From assembly GCF_003574215.1 (NCBI RefSeq), contig NZ_AP018558.1, forward strand, positions 716,001 through 780,000: DNA of 64,000 nt, read 5' to 3'. Made by a program: the position numbers and the translations under genes. Below the pieces are notes generated by a model. It saw only the letters and a list, made by a program, of their open reading frames with translations, was not told the origin of the DNA and ran no database searches. Positions 9,543-18,158 of this stretch are shown piece after piece; position 1 is the stretch's first letter, and the number at the start of each line of letters is the position of its first letter. Origin of the DNA: Hydrogenophilus thermoluteolus (GTDB taxonomy: Bacteria > Pseudomonadota > Gammaproteobacteria > Burkholderiales > Rhodocyclaceae).

Positions 9543-10238
9543 ATGCTCATGGCCAAAAACACCCGTGGATCGCAGCGTGCTCAAGCGGTATCGGGAGAGG
9601 TCGATACGCGTGAACGCATCCTCAACGTCGCGGAAGCCCTTTTTGCCGAACACGGTTTCGACGGGGCGTCGATGCGGATGATCACCGCCGCGGCGGGCGT
9701 CAATTTGGCTGCGGTCAATTACCATTTCGGCAGCAAAGAGAAATTGATCGAGGAGATTTTTCGCCGTCGTCTGGTTTGGCTCAACGAGTTGCGTCGGCAG
9801 CGCCTCGACCAGCTGCAGCTAGAGGCGGAAAAGCTCGGCAAGAGCGTTCGCCCCAGCCGCATCCTCGAAGCCTTTTTCGGTTCCCTTTTCGATTTGGCGC
9901 GTGAGCCGGGCGGCGAAGCGTTCCTTCGCCTATTGGGGCGCACGCTCACCGACCCGTCGTCGTTCGTGCGCCGCGTGCTTGCTGCCGAATATGGTGACGT
10001 ACTTGAGCGGTATCTCCAAGCGCTCTACGCAAGCGTTCCGGATGTGCCGCACGAAGAGATCCTCTGGCGCTTTCACTTCATGCTGGGGGCGGTATCGTAC
10101 GCGATCGCGGGTGTCGATGCGCTGCAACTCTTTGCTGGCGAACATTTTGACGACCGCAACCTCGATCACCTACGCGAACGGTTGATCAGCTTCCTGATCG
10201 GTGGGCTGCGCGCGCCGCTGCCGCAATTTTCCGATTGA
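9543..10238 (+). CDS. TetR-family regulator, PsrA-like (fatty-acid responsive)
   Basis: The N-terminal TetR helix-turn-helix (RERILNVAEALFAEHGFDGASMRMITAAAGVNLAAVNYHFGSKEKLIEEIF, written here only for its NLAAVNYHFGSK core) closely resembles PsrA of Pseudomonas, which shares the NLAAVNYHFGSK recognition region. The C-terminal WRFHFMLGA block also matches PsrA. PsrA senses long-chain acyl-CoA and represses fatty-acid degradation genes. ATG 9543 (or 9549) is preferred over an upstream ATG at 9507, because 9507 lies in the promoter/operator region. It has 231 residues. It is monocistronic; degQ-like lies convergent downstream. Ligand and targets are inferred. Confidence 0.82.
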   Translation: MLMAKNTRGSQRAQAVSGEVDTRERILNVAEALFAEHGFDGASMRMITAAAGVNLAAVNYHFGSKEKLIEEIFRRRLVWLNELRRQRLDQLQLEAEKLGKSVRPSRILEAFFGSLFDLAREPGGEAFLRLLGRTLTDPSSFVRRVLAAEYGDVLERYLQALYASVPDVPHEEILWRFHFMLGAVSYAIAGVDALQLFAGEHFDDRNLDHLRERLISFLIGGLRAPLPQFSD

Positions 10239-10245
10239 AATTCAG

Positions 10246-11379
10246 TCATTCAAGGGGTGGCCGCTCTGCGATCGTGACGGCCACCGTAAGCGGCTTGCCG
10301 TTGCGTTCCAACGTGAGCGTCACCTGTTCTCCGGGCGGAAGCGTCGCTACGGCGTCCAGCGCTTCGGCAATCGCATGGACCGGCCGGTTGCCCACGGCGC
10401 GTAGGATGTCCCCTTTCGTGATCCCCGCTCGTTGTGCGGGCGAATCGGGTAGGACCTCAGTGATCAAAACCCCACCTCGCGCAGCTTCTTGGTCAGTCGC
10501 ATCGATCCCTTCGGATAACGGTTCCAATTGAACCCCCAGCCAACCGCGGCGCACGCGGCCGTCGCGCACGAGCGCCGCAACAACCGGGCGCACCACGCGG
10601 CCGGGGATTGCGAATCCAATGCCGATGTTGCCGCCGGATTGCGAAAAGATCGCCGTATTGATCCCAACGAGTCGCCCCGCGGTATCGACCAAGGCACCGC
10701 CCGAATTGCCGGGGTTGATCGCCGCATCGGTTTGGATGAAATGTTCGAACGTCGAAATCCCCAATTCGGTCCGATCCAGCGCCGAGATGATCCCCATCGT
10801 TACGCTTTGGCCGACGCCGAACGGGTGGCCGATCGCCAGCACGATGTCGCCCACCGCATAACTGTCGTCGGGAGCGAATGGGAGGGGATGGAGCGGGATC
10901 GCGGAAAGCGCACGCAACCGCAATACGGCAAGGTCGGTTTCCGGGTCTTTCCCGATCACTCGAGCCGAAGCAGCCGTTCCGTCAGCGAAACGGACGCGCA
11001 CGCGTTCTGCTTTCCCCACGACGTGGGCGTTGGTGACGATCAAACCGTCCGCACTGATCACCACACCCGAACCGATCTCACTGGGGAGCGGTTGGGGCAA
11101 CGGGATCTGCGGGTGGTTGGGAGGGAGGGGTTTTGCGGTGGCGGACTGGGTTTGATCGGGCAAGACCGCAACGACCGCTGCCATCCCGGCGCGCGCCGCG
11201 GCCCGGAAATCTTTTTCGGTTTGCGGCGTTGCGGTGGCTGACGGCGCGGTACGTTCGACGACCACCACCGATTCGCGTGCCAACCACCACTCAGGTTTGA
11301 GGTGGGCGAGGACGAAACCCACGATCGCGACAGCAAGCACGGTGTACGCGATAATGTCCAACAAGCGACGACCGTTCAT
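10246..11379 (-). CDS. Periplasmic trypsin-like serine protease, DegQ/DegS/AlgW type
   Basis: S1C (HtrA-family) protease anchored by one N-terminal membrane segment (LLDIIAYTVLAVAIVGFVLA). The catalytic triad is visible as His in TNAHVVGK, Asp in ETDLAVLRL and Ser in GNSGGALVD. A single PDZ domain (GVLITEVLPDSPAQRAGITKGDILRAVG) completes the DegS/AlgW layout. ATG 11379 gives 377 residues and places the membrane anchor right after the start; a frame-open upstream start at 11415 would run into the divergent nif3 gene. A role in envelope-stress signalling is likely but inferred. Confidence 0.92.
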   Translation of the reverse strand: MNGRRLLDIIAYTVLAVAIVGFVLAHLKPEWWLARESVVVVERTAPSATATPQTEKDFRAAARAGMAAVVAVLPDQTQSATAKPLPPNHPQIPLPQPLPSEIGSGVVISADGLIVTNAHVVGKAERVRVRFADGTAASARVIGKDPETDLAVLRLRALSAIPLHPLPFAPDDSYAVGDIVLAIGHPFGVGQSVTMGIISALDRTELGISTFEHFIQTDAAINPGNSGGALVDTAGRLVGINTAIFSQSGGNIGIGFAIPGRVVRPVVAALVRDGRVRRGWLGVQLEPLSEGIDATDQEAARGGVLITEVLPDSPAQRAGITKGDILRAVGNRPVHAIAEALDAVATLPPGEQVTLTLERNGKPLTVAVTIAERPPLE

Positions 11380-11395
11380 CTGAAAGGAATCCGGA

Positions 11396-12160
11396 ATGCA
11401 TTTGTGGGAACTCACGGCGACGCTCGACGAGTGGCTCGCGCCGCACCTTTTTCGCGATTATTGCCCAAATGGCCTGCAGGTGGAAGGGCGAAGCGAAGTG
11501 CGCCGCATCATGACCGCGGTGACGGCAAACCGCACCACGATCGAAGCGGCAGTCGCGGCCGAGGTGGATCTGCTGCTCGTGCATCACGGACTCTTTTGGA
11601 AAGGGGACGATCCGTGTGTCGTGGGTTTGAAACGCCGCCGCTTGCGCCTGCTTCTTACCGCAGAGATTTCGCTCGTTGCCTACCATTTGCCGCTCGACGC
11701 CCATCCCGAAGTCGGGAACAACGCGGTCTGGGCGCAGGCGATGGGGTGGGTGACGCTCGAGCGTTTTGGGGATCAGTCCCTCGGCTGTCTGGGAGAGTGG
11801 GGCAACGAAACGGATCGTGACTGTCCGCCCACCGTTGCGGTACTTGCGAATCGGCTGCAGGCAACCCTTGGCCACACCCCGCTCGTGGTGGGCGACCCGG
11901 ATCGACCGGTGCGCCGTTTGGCGTGGTGCAGTGGCGCAGCCCAGAGTTTTTTTCTCGAGGCAGTGGCCAAAAGGGTAGATGCGTTCGTCACCGGGGAAAT
12001 CTCCGAACCGTACGTTCATTTGGCGCGTGAAAGTGGCGTTGCTTTTCTTGCCGCAGGCCACCATGCAACCGAGCGCTTCGGTGTTCAGGCGCTCGGGGCG
12101 CGTCTTGCGCAACGTTACGGCATCACGGTCACTTTCTTCGACGACCCCAGTCCGGTTTGA
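11396..12160 (+). CDS. Nif3-like dinuclear metal centre protein (YbgI family)
   Basis: NIF3/YbgI family of hexameric ring proteins that bind two metals. It shows the metal-binding segments VHHGLFWK near residue 62, YHLPLDAHPEVGNN near residue 98, and GHHATERFG near the C-terminus. The biochemical role is not settled. It has 254 residues, normal size. It is divergent from the DegQ-like gene, with only 16 bases between start codons, so the promoters must overlap the neighbouring coding region. Confidence 0.9.
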   Translation: MHLWELTATLDEWLAPHLFRDYCPNGLQVEGRSEVRRIMTAVTANRTTIEAAVAAEVDLLLVHHGLFWKGDDPCVVGLKRRRLRLLLTAEISLVAYHLPLDAHPEVGNNAVWAQAMGWVTLERFGDQSLGCLGEWGNETDRDCPPTVAVLANRLQATLGHTPLVVGDPDRPVRRLAWCSGAAQSFFLEAVAKRVDAFVTGEISEPYVHLARESGVAFLAAGHHATERFGVQALGARLAQRYGITVTFFDDPSPV

Positions 12161-12185
12161 ACGCCGTCACCAACTTGCCTATAAT
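12157..12185 (+). promoter_or_regulatory. Strong sigma-70 promoter of the DUF2889 gene
   Basis: TTGAAC (12157-12162), a 17-base spacer and an exact TATAAT (12180-12185). The -35 overlaps the stop codon of the Nif3-like gene. The predicted start point near 12192 sits just before the palindrome at 12201. Confidence 0.75.
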
Positions 12186-12200
12186 GGCGGCATCGCAACC

Positions 12201-12214
12201 ATACGGTACCGTAT
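12201..12214. promoter_or_regulatory. Perfect 14-bp palindrome, candidate operator
   Basis: ATACGGTACCGTAT is its own reverse complement. It lies 16 bases after the TATAAT box and 5 bases before the DUF2889 start codon, a roadblock position for a repressor. It also covers the ribosome-binding region, so a role in translation is possible. Confidence 0.5.
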
Positions 12215-12219
12215 GTCTT

Positions 12220-12783
12220 ATGAGCGAACAGACGAATCTGCCCAAGCAATCCGTAACCCGGCGGCGCATTCACCGCCGCACGATTACCATCGACGGCTTC
12301 GAACGCAGCGACGGTCTGTGGGAGCTCGAAGCGACGCTCACCGACGTCAAAGACGTCGACTATCCCATCTCGTCGGGTATGCGTCCAGCAGGAACTCCAG
12401 TACATGAGATGACGGTGCGCATCGCGTACGACAACACGTTCACGATTCGCGAAGCGCACGCGGAGAGTCGCTGGGTGCCCTTTTTCGGGGTGTGCGAAAC
12501 CATTACCTATGCGTATAAGCAACTTGTCGGCCTGAATCTGCTCAAAGGGTTTCGTTTGGCGGTCAATGACCGTTTTCGTGGGGTTCGCGGGTGCACGCAT
12601 ATCACAGAGCTGCTCTATGCCCTGCCCACCGCGGCGGTCCAAACCTTTGCGACCTTTCGCCGCGACAACGAGGAGAGCGACGAAAAGCCGTTTCATCTCG
12701 ATCAGTGCCACGCGCTCGACACCGACTCCTCACCGGTGGTCGCGCAGTATTACCCGAAATGGTTCCGGAACAAAGCGGTATAA
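12220..12783 (+). CDS. DUF2889 family protein
   Basis: A 187-residue protein that I recognise as DUF2889, a family of unknown function common in proteobacteria. Conserved blocks are RRRIHRRTITIDGFERSDGLWELEATLTD (core: HRRTITIDGFERSDG), the MTVRIAYDNTFTI strand, and the cysteine-containing GCTHITELLYALPTAA. No membrane segment or signal peptide is seen. ATG 12220 is chosen because family members start shortly before the HRR block; an upstream ATG (12157) is inside the promoter. It is probably monocistronic. Confidence 0.85.
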   Translation: MSEQTNLPKQSVTRRRIHRRTITIDGFERSDGLWELEATLTDVKDVDYPISSGMRPAGTPVHEMTVRIAYDNTFTIREAHAESRWVPFFGVCETITYAYKQLVGLNLLKGFRLAVNDRFRGVRGCTHITELLYALPTAAVQTFATFRRDNEESDEKPFHLDQCHALDTDSSPVVAQYYPKWFRNKAV

Positions 12784-12890
12784 TTATCGCGGCGGCCGCG
12801 CGTGCGTGCTGTCAAAGACCAGGGAGCGGAGGGCGTGCCGTCAGGACGTCCCCGTAGCGATGCGTTTGGAACAGTGTCAAAAGGGCAACC

Positions 12891-14063
12891 ATGAAGATTC
12901 ACGAGTATCAAGCCAAAGAGATCCTGCGCCAATTTGGAATCCGGACGCCGCGGGGCGAACCGGCATTTTCGGTAGCAGAGGCAGTCGAGGTCGCCAAGCG
13001 GTTGGGTGGCCCGGTTTGGGTGGTCAAAGCGCAGATTCATGCCGGTGGGCGCGGCAAAGGGGGCGGGGTGAAACTGGCCCGCTCGCTCGAAGCCGTCGAA
13101 ACCCTTGCCGGACAGATTCTCGGGATGCGTCTGGTTACCCACCAAACGGGGCCAGAAGGGCAGATCGTGCGGCGGCTCCTGATCGAAGAAGGGGCGGATA
13201 TCCGCCACGAATACTATGTTTCGGTGCTCACCGACCGCAAGACGCAGCTGGTTGCGATGCTCGCTTCCAGCGAAGGCGGGATGGACATCGAAGAGGTGGC
13301 GGCCAAGACACCCGAGAAAATCATCAAAGTGTTCATCAACCCGCTCGATGGGATCTCTGACGAGCAAGCGCTGACCCTGGCCAAAGGGATCGGCATTCCC
13401 GAAGGGTCGATCCCCGCTGCGGTCGATACCTTCAAGAAACTCTACCACTGCTACATGGAGACCGATGCGTCCCTGGCAGAGATCAACCCGCTCATCCTCG
13501 AAGGGGACGGTGGCATCAAAGCGCTCGACGCCAAATTCAATTTCGACGACAACGCGCTCTTTCGTCATCCCGAAATCGTCGCCTACCGCGACCTCGACGA
13601 AGAAGATCCCGACGAAGTCGAAGCGTCGAAGTATGACCTTTCGTACATCTCGCTCGACGGCAACATCGGTTGCCTGGTCAATGGGGCGGGTCTCGCGATG
13701 GCGACGATGGATACCATCAAGCTTTTCGGGGGCGAACCGGCCAACTTCCTCGACGTTGGCGGTGGCGCAACCACGGAAAAGGTGACCGCTGCGTTCAAAA
13801 TCATGCTGAAAAACCCGCGCGTGCAAGCCATCCTGGTCAATATCTTCGGAGGGATCATGCGCTGTGACACCATCGCGGAAGGGATCGTCACCGCCGCGCG
13901 CGAGGTGAGTCTGAACGTTCCGCTGGTCGTCCGGATGAAAGGCACCAACGAAGATATCGGTAAGAAAATTTTGGCCGAATCGGGGTTGCCGATCATCTCC
14001 GCCGAAACGATGGCCGAAGCCGCGGAAAAAGTGGTTGCCGCAGCGAAAGGCGCAGCCGCCTGA
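12891..14063 (+). CDS. sucC: Succinyl-CoA ligase [ADP-forming] beta subunit
   Basis: ATP-grasp subunit of succinyl-CoA synthetase in the TCA cycle. It opens MKIHEYQAKEILRQFG and carries the ATP-grasp block GGRGKGGGVKLA and the C-terminal CoA-ligase core (GLAMATMDTIKLFGGEPANFLDVGGGA, key core FLDVGGGA). The 390 residues fit exactly. The 107-base gap before it holds GC-rich dyads (for example around 12788-12800) but no clear promoter. sucD follows after 29 bases. Confidence 0.98.
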   Translation: MKIHEYQAKEILRQFGIRTPRGEPAFSVAEAVEVAKRLGGPVWVVKAQIHAGGRGKGGGVKLARSLEAVETLAGQILGMRLVTHQTGPEGQIVRRLLIEEGADIRHEYYVSVLTDRKTQLVAMLASSEGGMDIEEVAAKTPEKIIKVFINPLDGISDEQALTLAKGIGIPEGSIPAAVDTFKKLYHCYMETDASLAEINPLILEGDGGIKALDAKFNFDDNALFRHPEIVAYRDLDEEDPDEVEASKYDLSYISLDGNIGCLVNGAGLAMATMDTIKLFGGEPANFLDVGGGATTEKVTAAFKIMLKNPRVQAILVNIFGGIMRCDTIAEGIVTAAREVSLNVPLVVRMKGTNEDIGKKILAESGLPIISAETMAEAAEKVVAAAKGAAA

Positions 14064-14092
14064 CGAAACTCGAGCAGCAGAGGATAACCGCT

Positions 14093-14989
14093 ATGTCGAT
14101 TCTGATCAACAAAGAGACGAAAGTCATCACTCAGGGGATCACCGGGAAAACCGGTCAATTCCACACGCAAAAATGTATCGAATACGCGTTTGGACGCGAC
14201 TGCTTCGTTGCGGGCGTGAACCCGCGCAAAGCGGGGGAAAAGATTTTCGATATCCCCATCTATGCCACGGTGAAAGAGGCGAAAGAAGCCACGGGAGCGA
14301 CCGTTTCGGTGATCTACGTCCCGCCGGCTGGGGCAGCCGATGCGATCTGGGAAGCGGTCGAAGCCGATCTCGACCTCGTGATCTGTATCACCGAAGGGAT
14401 TCCGGTGCGCGACATGCTGATGGTGCGCAACAAAATGAAGCGCAAAGTCGAGCAAGGCGGCAAAGAGACCCTATTGCTCGGCCCGAACTGCCCAGGCATC
14501 ATCACGCCGGACGAACTCAAGATCGGGATCATGCCTGGCCACATCCATAAAAAAGGGCGCGTTGGCGTGGTCTCCCGCTCGGGAACCCTGACCTACGAAG
14601 CGGTGGCGCAATTGACCGAATTGGGGTTGGGGCAGTCGACCGCGGTGGGGATCGGCGGCGACCCGATCAACGGCCTCAAGCACCTGGATGTGATGAAGAT
14701 GTTCAACGACGACCCCGACACCGACGCCGTGATCCTGATCGGTGAAATCGGCGGTTCGGACGAAGTGGATGCCGCGCTCTGGTGCAAAGCGCATTTCAAG
14801 AAACCGGTCGTGGGCTTCGTTGCCGGCGTCACTGCCCCTCCGGGGAAGCGCATGGGGCACGCCGGTGCGCTCATCTCCTCTGGCGCGGACACCGCAGAGG
14901 CAAAACTCGCAATTATGGAAGAGTGCGGTTTCAAGGTGACGCGCAACCCCTCTGAGATGGGTAAATTGATGAAACAGTTGCTCGGCTAA
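14093..14989 (+). CDS. sucD: Succinyl-CoA ligase [ADP-forming] alpha subunit
   Basis: CoA-binding subunit of succinyl-CoA synthetase. It opens MSILINKETKVITQGITGKTG, binds CoA through the Rossmann-like N-domain, and carries the phospho-histidine in GHAGALIS (near 14860). It has 298 residues. It is co-transcribed with sucC, and the unit ends at the hairpin at 15023-15052. Confidence 0.98.
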   Translation: MSILINKETKVITQGITGKTGQFHTQKCIEYAFGRDCFVAGVNPRKAGEKIFDIPIYATVKEAKEATGATVSVIYVPPAGAADAIWEAVEADLDLVICITEGIPVRDMLMVRNKMKRKVEQGGKETLLLGPNCPGIITPDELKIGIMPGHIHKKGRVGVVSRSGTLTYEAVAQLTELGLGQSTAVGIGGDPINGLKHLDVMKMFNDDPDTDAVILIGEIGGSDEVDAALWCKAHFKKPVVGFVAGVTAPPGKRMGHAGALISSGADTAEAKLAIMEECGFKVTRNPSEMGKLMKQLLG

Positions 14990-15022
14990 GCGTTACGCAA
15001 CGGGTTCGAAACAGCACGCTTC

Positions 15023-15052
15023 AAAGCCAGTGAACTTCGGTTCACTGGCTTT
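15023..15052 (+). terminator. Rho-independent terminator of sucCD
   Basis: Perfect 13-bp stem AAAGCCAGTGAAC / GTTCACTGGCTTT closed by a UUCG tetraloop and followed by TTCATTT. Confidence 0.93.
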
Positions 15053-15107
15053 TCATTTACAGTCACGGTGCGTTACGATACGATTGACGCAACTCGGAGG
15101 ATCTGGG

Positions 15108-16067
15108 ATGACACGTTTTCTCACCGAAGCGGATGTCCAGCAGTGCCTGACGATCTCGGAGGCAATCGAAGCTGTCGAATGGGTGATGGGGCAGCACGCG
15201 GAAGGGGCGGTCGTGGATCTCCCCCGGCAACGGGTACGACTGCCAGGATCGATCACCCATCTGCTGCAAGGCGCGGTACCGGCGCTTGATCTCACGGGGT
15301 TCAAGGTCTATACCTCCACACGTGAAGGCACGCGCTTTTGGGTACACCTCTATCGGATCTCGACCGGTGAACCGGTTGCCGTGCTTGCTGCCGATTGGTT
15401 GGGGATGATGCGCACCGGGGCGACGGGCGGCGTCGCGATTCGCCATTTGGCGCGTTCGGACGCCCAAGTGCTCACGCTTTTCGGTTCCGGTTGGCAAGCC
15501 GAAGGGCAGGTTCGGGCAGCTGCGGCGGTCCGCGCATGGCAAGCCATTCGTGTCGTCTCACGGCGGTTCGAAAACGCGCAACAGTTTTGTGCCCGGCTCG
15601 AAAAAGAGCTGAGCGTCCCAATGGTTCCTTTCGCTCCTGAGTCTGCTGCGGAAGCGCTTGCCGGGGCGGACGTCGTGGTCACTGCCACCACCTCCGCAAC
15701 GCCCGTATTCGATGCCGCGTGGATCCGCCCGGGGATGCACATCAACGCGATCGGTTCCAACAGTTTGGCGCGGCAGGAGATTCCGGAAAAAACGGTCGTT
15801 GCCGCCGATCGTATCGTCGTCGACAGTCGCGCGGTGGCGCTCAAAGAGGCGGGTGATCTGTTACCCGCACGCGAAAAGGGGCGTACCCGGCCTGAACTGT
15901 GGGTGGAGCTGGGTGAGGTGCTCGCCGGGATCCGTCCGGGACGGCGGGGGCCTGACGCGATCACCCTTTTCGAATCACAGGGGATGGCGATTCAGGATAT
16001 CGCGGTCGCCGCGCGCGTTCTCGAGCGTGCAACGGCTCTGGGGCTGGGTTCGGAACTCCCGTACTGA
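15108..16067 (+). CDS. Ornithine cyclodeaminase / mu-crystallin family protein
   Basis: NAD(P)-dependent enzyme family that includes ornithine cyclodeaminase, ketimine reductases and alanine dehydrogenases; the substrate cannot be read from the sequence. A Rossmann segment is visible (LTLFGSGWQAEGQVRAA) and the family block RTGATGGVAIRHLAR precedes it. ATG 15108 follows a CGGAGG ribosome-binding site; an upstream in-frame start at 15030 lies in the sucD terminator. It has 319 residues. It may be co-transcribed with the FHA gene 14 bases downstream. Confidence 0.88.
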   Translation: MTRFLTEADVQQCLTISEAIEAVEWVMGQHAEGAVVDLPRQRVRLPGSITHLLQGAVPALDLTGFKVYTSTREGTRFWVHLYRISTGEPVAVLAADWLGMMRTGATGGVAIRHLARSDAQVLTLFGSGWQAEGQVRAAAAVRAWQAIRVVSRRFENAQQFCARLEKELSVPMVPFAPESAAEALAGADVVVTATTSATPVFDAAWIRPGMHINAIGSNSLARQEIPEKTVVAADRIVVDSRAVALKEAGDLLPAREKGRTRPELWVELGEVLAGIRPGRRGPDAITLFESQGMAIQDIAVAARVLERATALGLGSELPY

Positions 16068-16081
16068 GGGCGTCTCGATTC

Positions 16082-16732
16082 GTGGGTACGACATCGCGCC
16101 TCGCTGATCTCCTCCGCTCTGCCCCCTCCGGCGGGTTGCAGCTCTCCTATCGGGAAACGTTCCTGTGGCAACTACCCCTGGTCTTGCCCCTTTATCGGGT
16201 GGGGCGTGACGAGCGCAACGACATTCGCTTGGATGACGCGACGGTGAGTGCGCGCCACGCCCTGCTTACCCCTTTCTTTCAAGAACTTTTGGTCGAAGAT
16301 CTGGGGAGTAAAAACGGCGTCTGGTACCAAAACCAGCGCGTGACGCGGGCGCGCCTCAAACCGGGCGAAACCGTCCGGATCGGCCATTTCTGCTTGCGTT
16401 TCGTCGCTTCACCGCCCAACACCTTGTCGTGGGACGCGCCGGAGCAGTCGCCTACGAGCCCGCCGGTCCCGATCGCCCAACCGCGCTTGGTGGTGGAGCC
16501 GGGTGGCAAAGCGCTGCTTCTTTCGCGGCGCGTGACACGGTTGGGCAGTGACCCCAATCGCGATCCGATGCTCATTCGTGACGGCTACCGTGTTTTGCTC
16601 TTCGTTCCGGAAACGACGGAGGTCCGGCTGAACGGAGCGGTCACGTCTGGGCTGCAACTGCTGCGTCTTGGCGATCACTTCGAATGGCGTGATCGCATCT
16701 TCTCCTTGGACGCCGATTCGGTTTCTCATTAG
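16082..16732 (+). CDS. FHA-domain protein
   Basis: A 216-residue cytosolic protein with a classical forkhead-associated domain at about residues 35-105: GRDERNDIRL, VSARHA and LGSKNGVW supply the phosphothreonine-binding loops. The second half (LLLSRRVTRLGSDPNRDPM...LNGAVTSGLQLLRLGD) looks like a second, degenerate FHA fold. No kinase or secretion genes are adjacent, so its partner is unknown. It starts with GTG. Confidence 0.82.
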   Translation: MGTTSRLADLLRSAPSGGLQLSYRETFLWQLPLVLPLYRVGRDERNDIRLDDATVSARHALLTPFFQELLVEDLGSKNGVWYQNQRVTRARLKPGETVRIGHFCLRFVASPPNTLSWDAPEQSPTSPPVPIAQPRLVVEPGGKALLLSRRVTRLGSDPNRDPMLIRDGYRVLLFVPETTEVRLNGAVTSGLQLLRLGDHFEWRDRIFSLDADSVSH

Positions 16733-16751
16733 CTCTCGAGGATGTGACGTG

Positions 16752-17465
16752 ATGCAACGCTCCTACTTGCTCGCTCCCAGTATCCTATCTGCCGATTTCG
16801 CCCGCTTGGGCGACGAGGTGCAGAAGGTCTCCGCTGCCGGGGCCGACTGGATCCATTTCGACGTGATGGACAACCATTACGTTCCGAACCTCACCGTCGG
16901 GCCGCTTGTCTGTCAGGCGATTCGGCCGTATACCGAGAGACCGATCGATGTCCATTTGATGGTCAAACCGGTTGATGCTTTGATACCCGAATTCGCAAAA
17001 GCGGGCGCAGACATCATTTCGTTTCACCCGGAAGCATCGGAGCACATCGACCGTACGCTTTCGCTCATCCGCGACTGCGGTTGCCAAGCTGGTCTCGTTT
17101 TCAACCCCGCAACACCGCTGGTTTGGCTCGAACATGTGCTCGACAAAGTCGACCTGGTGCTCTTGATGAGCGTGAACCCAGGGTTTGGCGGTCAGAAATT
17201 CATTCCCTCGACCTTGCCGAAATTGCGCCAAGCGCGTGCGCTGCTCGATCGCTACGAAGCGGAGACGGGGCGCCACATCTGGTTGGAGGTCGATGGTGGC
17301 GTGAAGGTCGACAATATCGCTGCGGTGGCCGAGGCGGGCGCTGACGTCTTCGTTGCCGGTTCGGCCGTCTTTGGTGCGGCGAACGCGCACGACCCGAACC
17401 GGTACGACTCCGTGATCGCGCAGTTTCGCGCCGAGCTTGCGCGTATCGACCGGGAGGGTGCCTGA
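16752..17465 (+). CDS. rpe: Ribulose-phosphate 3-epimerase
   Basis: Interconverts ribulose-5-phosphate and xylulose-5-phosphate in the pentose phosphate or Calvin pathway. The TIM-barrel signatures are present: LAPSILSADFARLG, HFDVMDNHYVPNLT, VHLMVKP, SVNPGFGGQKF and EVDGGV. ATG 16752 gives 237 residues and the normal N-terminus. The stop overlaps the gph start by one base. The rpe-gph-trpE order is common in proteobacteria. Confidence 0.97.
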   Translation: MQRSYLLAPSILSADFARLGDEVQKVSAAGADWIHFDVMDNHYVPNLTVGPLVCQAIRPYTERPIDVHLMVKPVDALIPEFAKAGADIISFHPEASEHIDRTLSLIRDCGCQAGLVFNPATPLVWLEHVLDKVDLVLLMSVNPGFGGQKFIPSTLPKLRQARALLDRYEAETGRHIWLEVDGGVKVDNIAAVAEAGADVFVAGSAVFGAANAHDPNRYDSVIAQFRAELARIDREGA

Positions 17466-18136
17466 TGCCAGAACGGTACGCGGCCGAAGTAGTCCTGTTC
17501 GACCTCGATGGCACGCTCGTGGATACCCTGCCCGATTTGACCGAGGCAGCGAACCGAACGCTCGTCGAACTGGGGTTGCCGCCCCGGACCCAGGGAGAGA
17601 TCGCCACCTTCGTCGGGCAGGGGATCGGCGAACTCGTGCGGCGCGCGTTGGGCGCTGCGGTCGCGGCCGATTCGGCACGGCTCGAAACGGCGTTGCAGGT
17701 TTTTCGTCGCCACTATGCCCAGGTCAATGGCAACGATAGCCGCCTCTATCCCGGCGCGTTGGAAACGCTCGAAACGCTGCGTGACGCGGGGCGTAAGCTT
17801 GCCGTGGTGACCAACAAAGCGAGCCAATTCACGTTGCCCTTGTTGGAGCGGATGGGCATCCTGTCCTATTTTGCCGCTGTGGTAAGTGGCGACACGCTGC
17901 CGGTGAAAAAACCGGATCCCGCGATGCTGCGTTACGCGCTCACCCAACTGGGCGCCAGTAGCCCTATCGCCGCTGTGATGGTAGGCGATTCGCGCAACGA
18001 CGCGTTGGCGGCGCGCGCGCTCGAAATGCCGGTGTTCTTGGTCACGTACGGCTACAGTGAAGGACAGCCCATTCACGAAGTTCCTTGTACCGCCTACCTC
18101 GAGTCGCTGCCGGAAGTGCTAAACTTCCTTGCTTAG
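17465..18136 (+). CDS. gph: Phosphoglycolate phosphatase
   Basis: HAD-superfamily enzyme that removes phosphate from 2-phosphoglycolate. HAD motif I is LFDLDGTLVDTLPDL, motif II/III VVTNKASQFTLPLLE ... VKKPDPAML, and motif IV VMVGDSRNDALAA. It has 223 residues. It is coupled to rpe and overlaps the trpE open frame, so it is one transcript with both. Confidence 0.95.
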   Translation: MPERYAAEVVLFDLDGTLVDTLPDLTEAANRTLVELGLPPRTQGEIATFVGQGIGELVRRALGAAVAADSARLETALQVFRRHYAQVNGNDSRLYPGALETLETLRDAGRKLAVVTNKASQFTLPLLERMGILSYFAAVVSGDTLPVKKPDPAMLRYALTQLGASSPIAAVMVGDSRNDALAARALEMPVFLVTYGYSEGQPIHEVPCTAYLESLPEVLNFLA

Positions 18137-18158
18137 CAACGGCGCAAGGGTAGGTACG

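Noticed and set aside
18129..18158. Earlier TTG start for trpE
   Set aside because: Would overlap gph and lacks a ribosome-binding site; GTG 18159 has AAGGG and a family-typical N-terminus.
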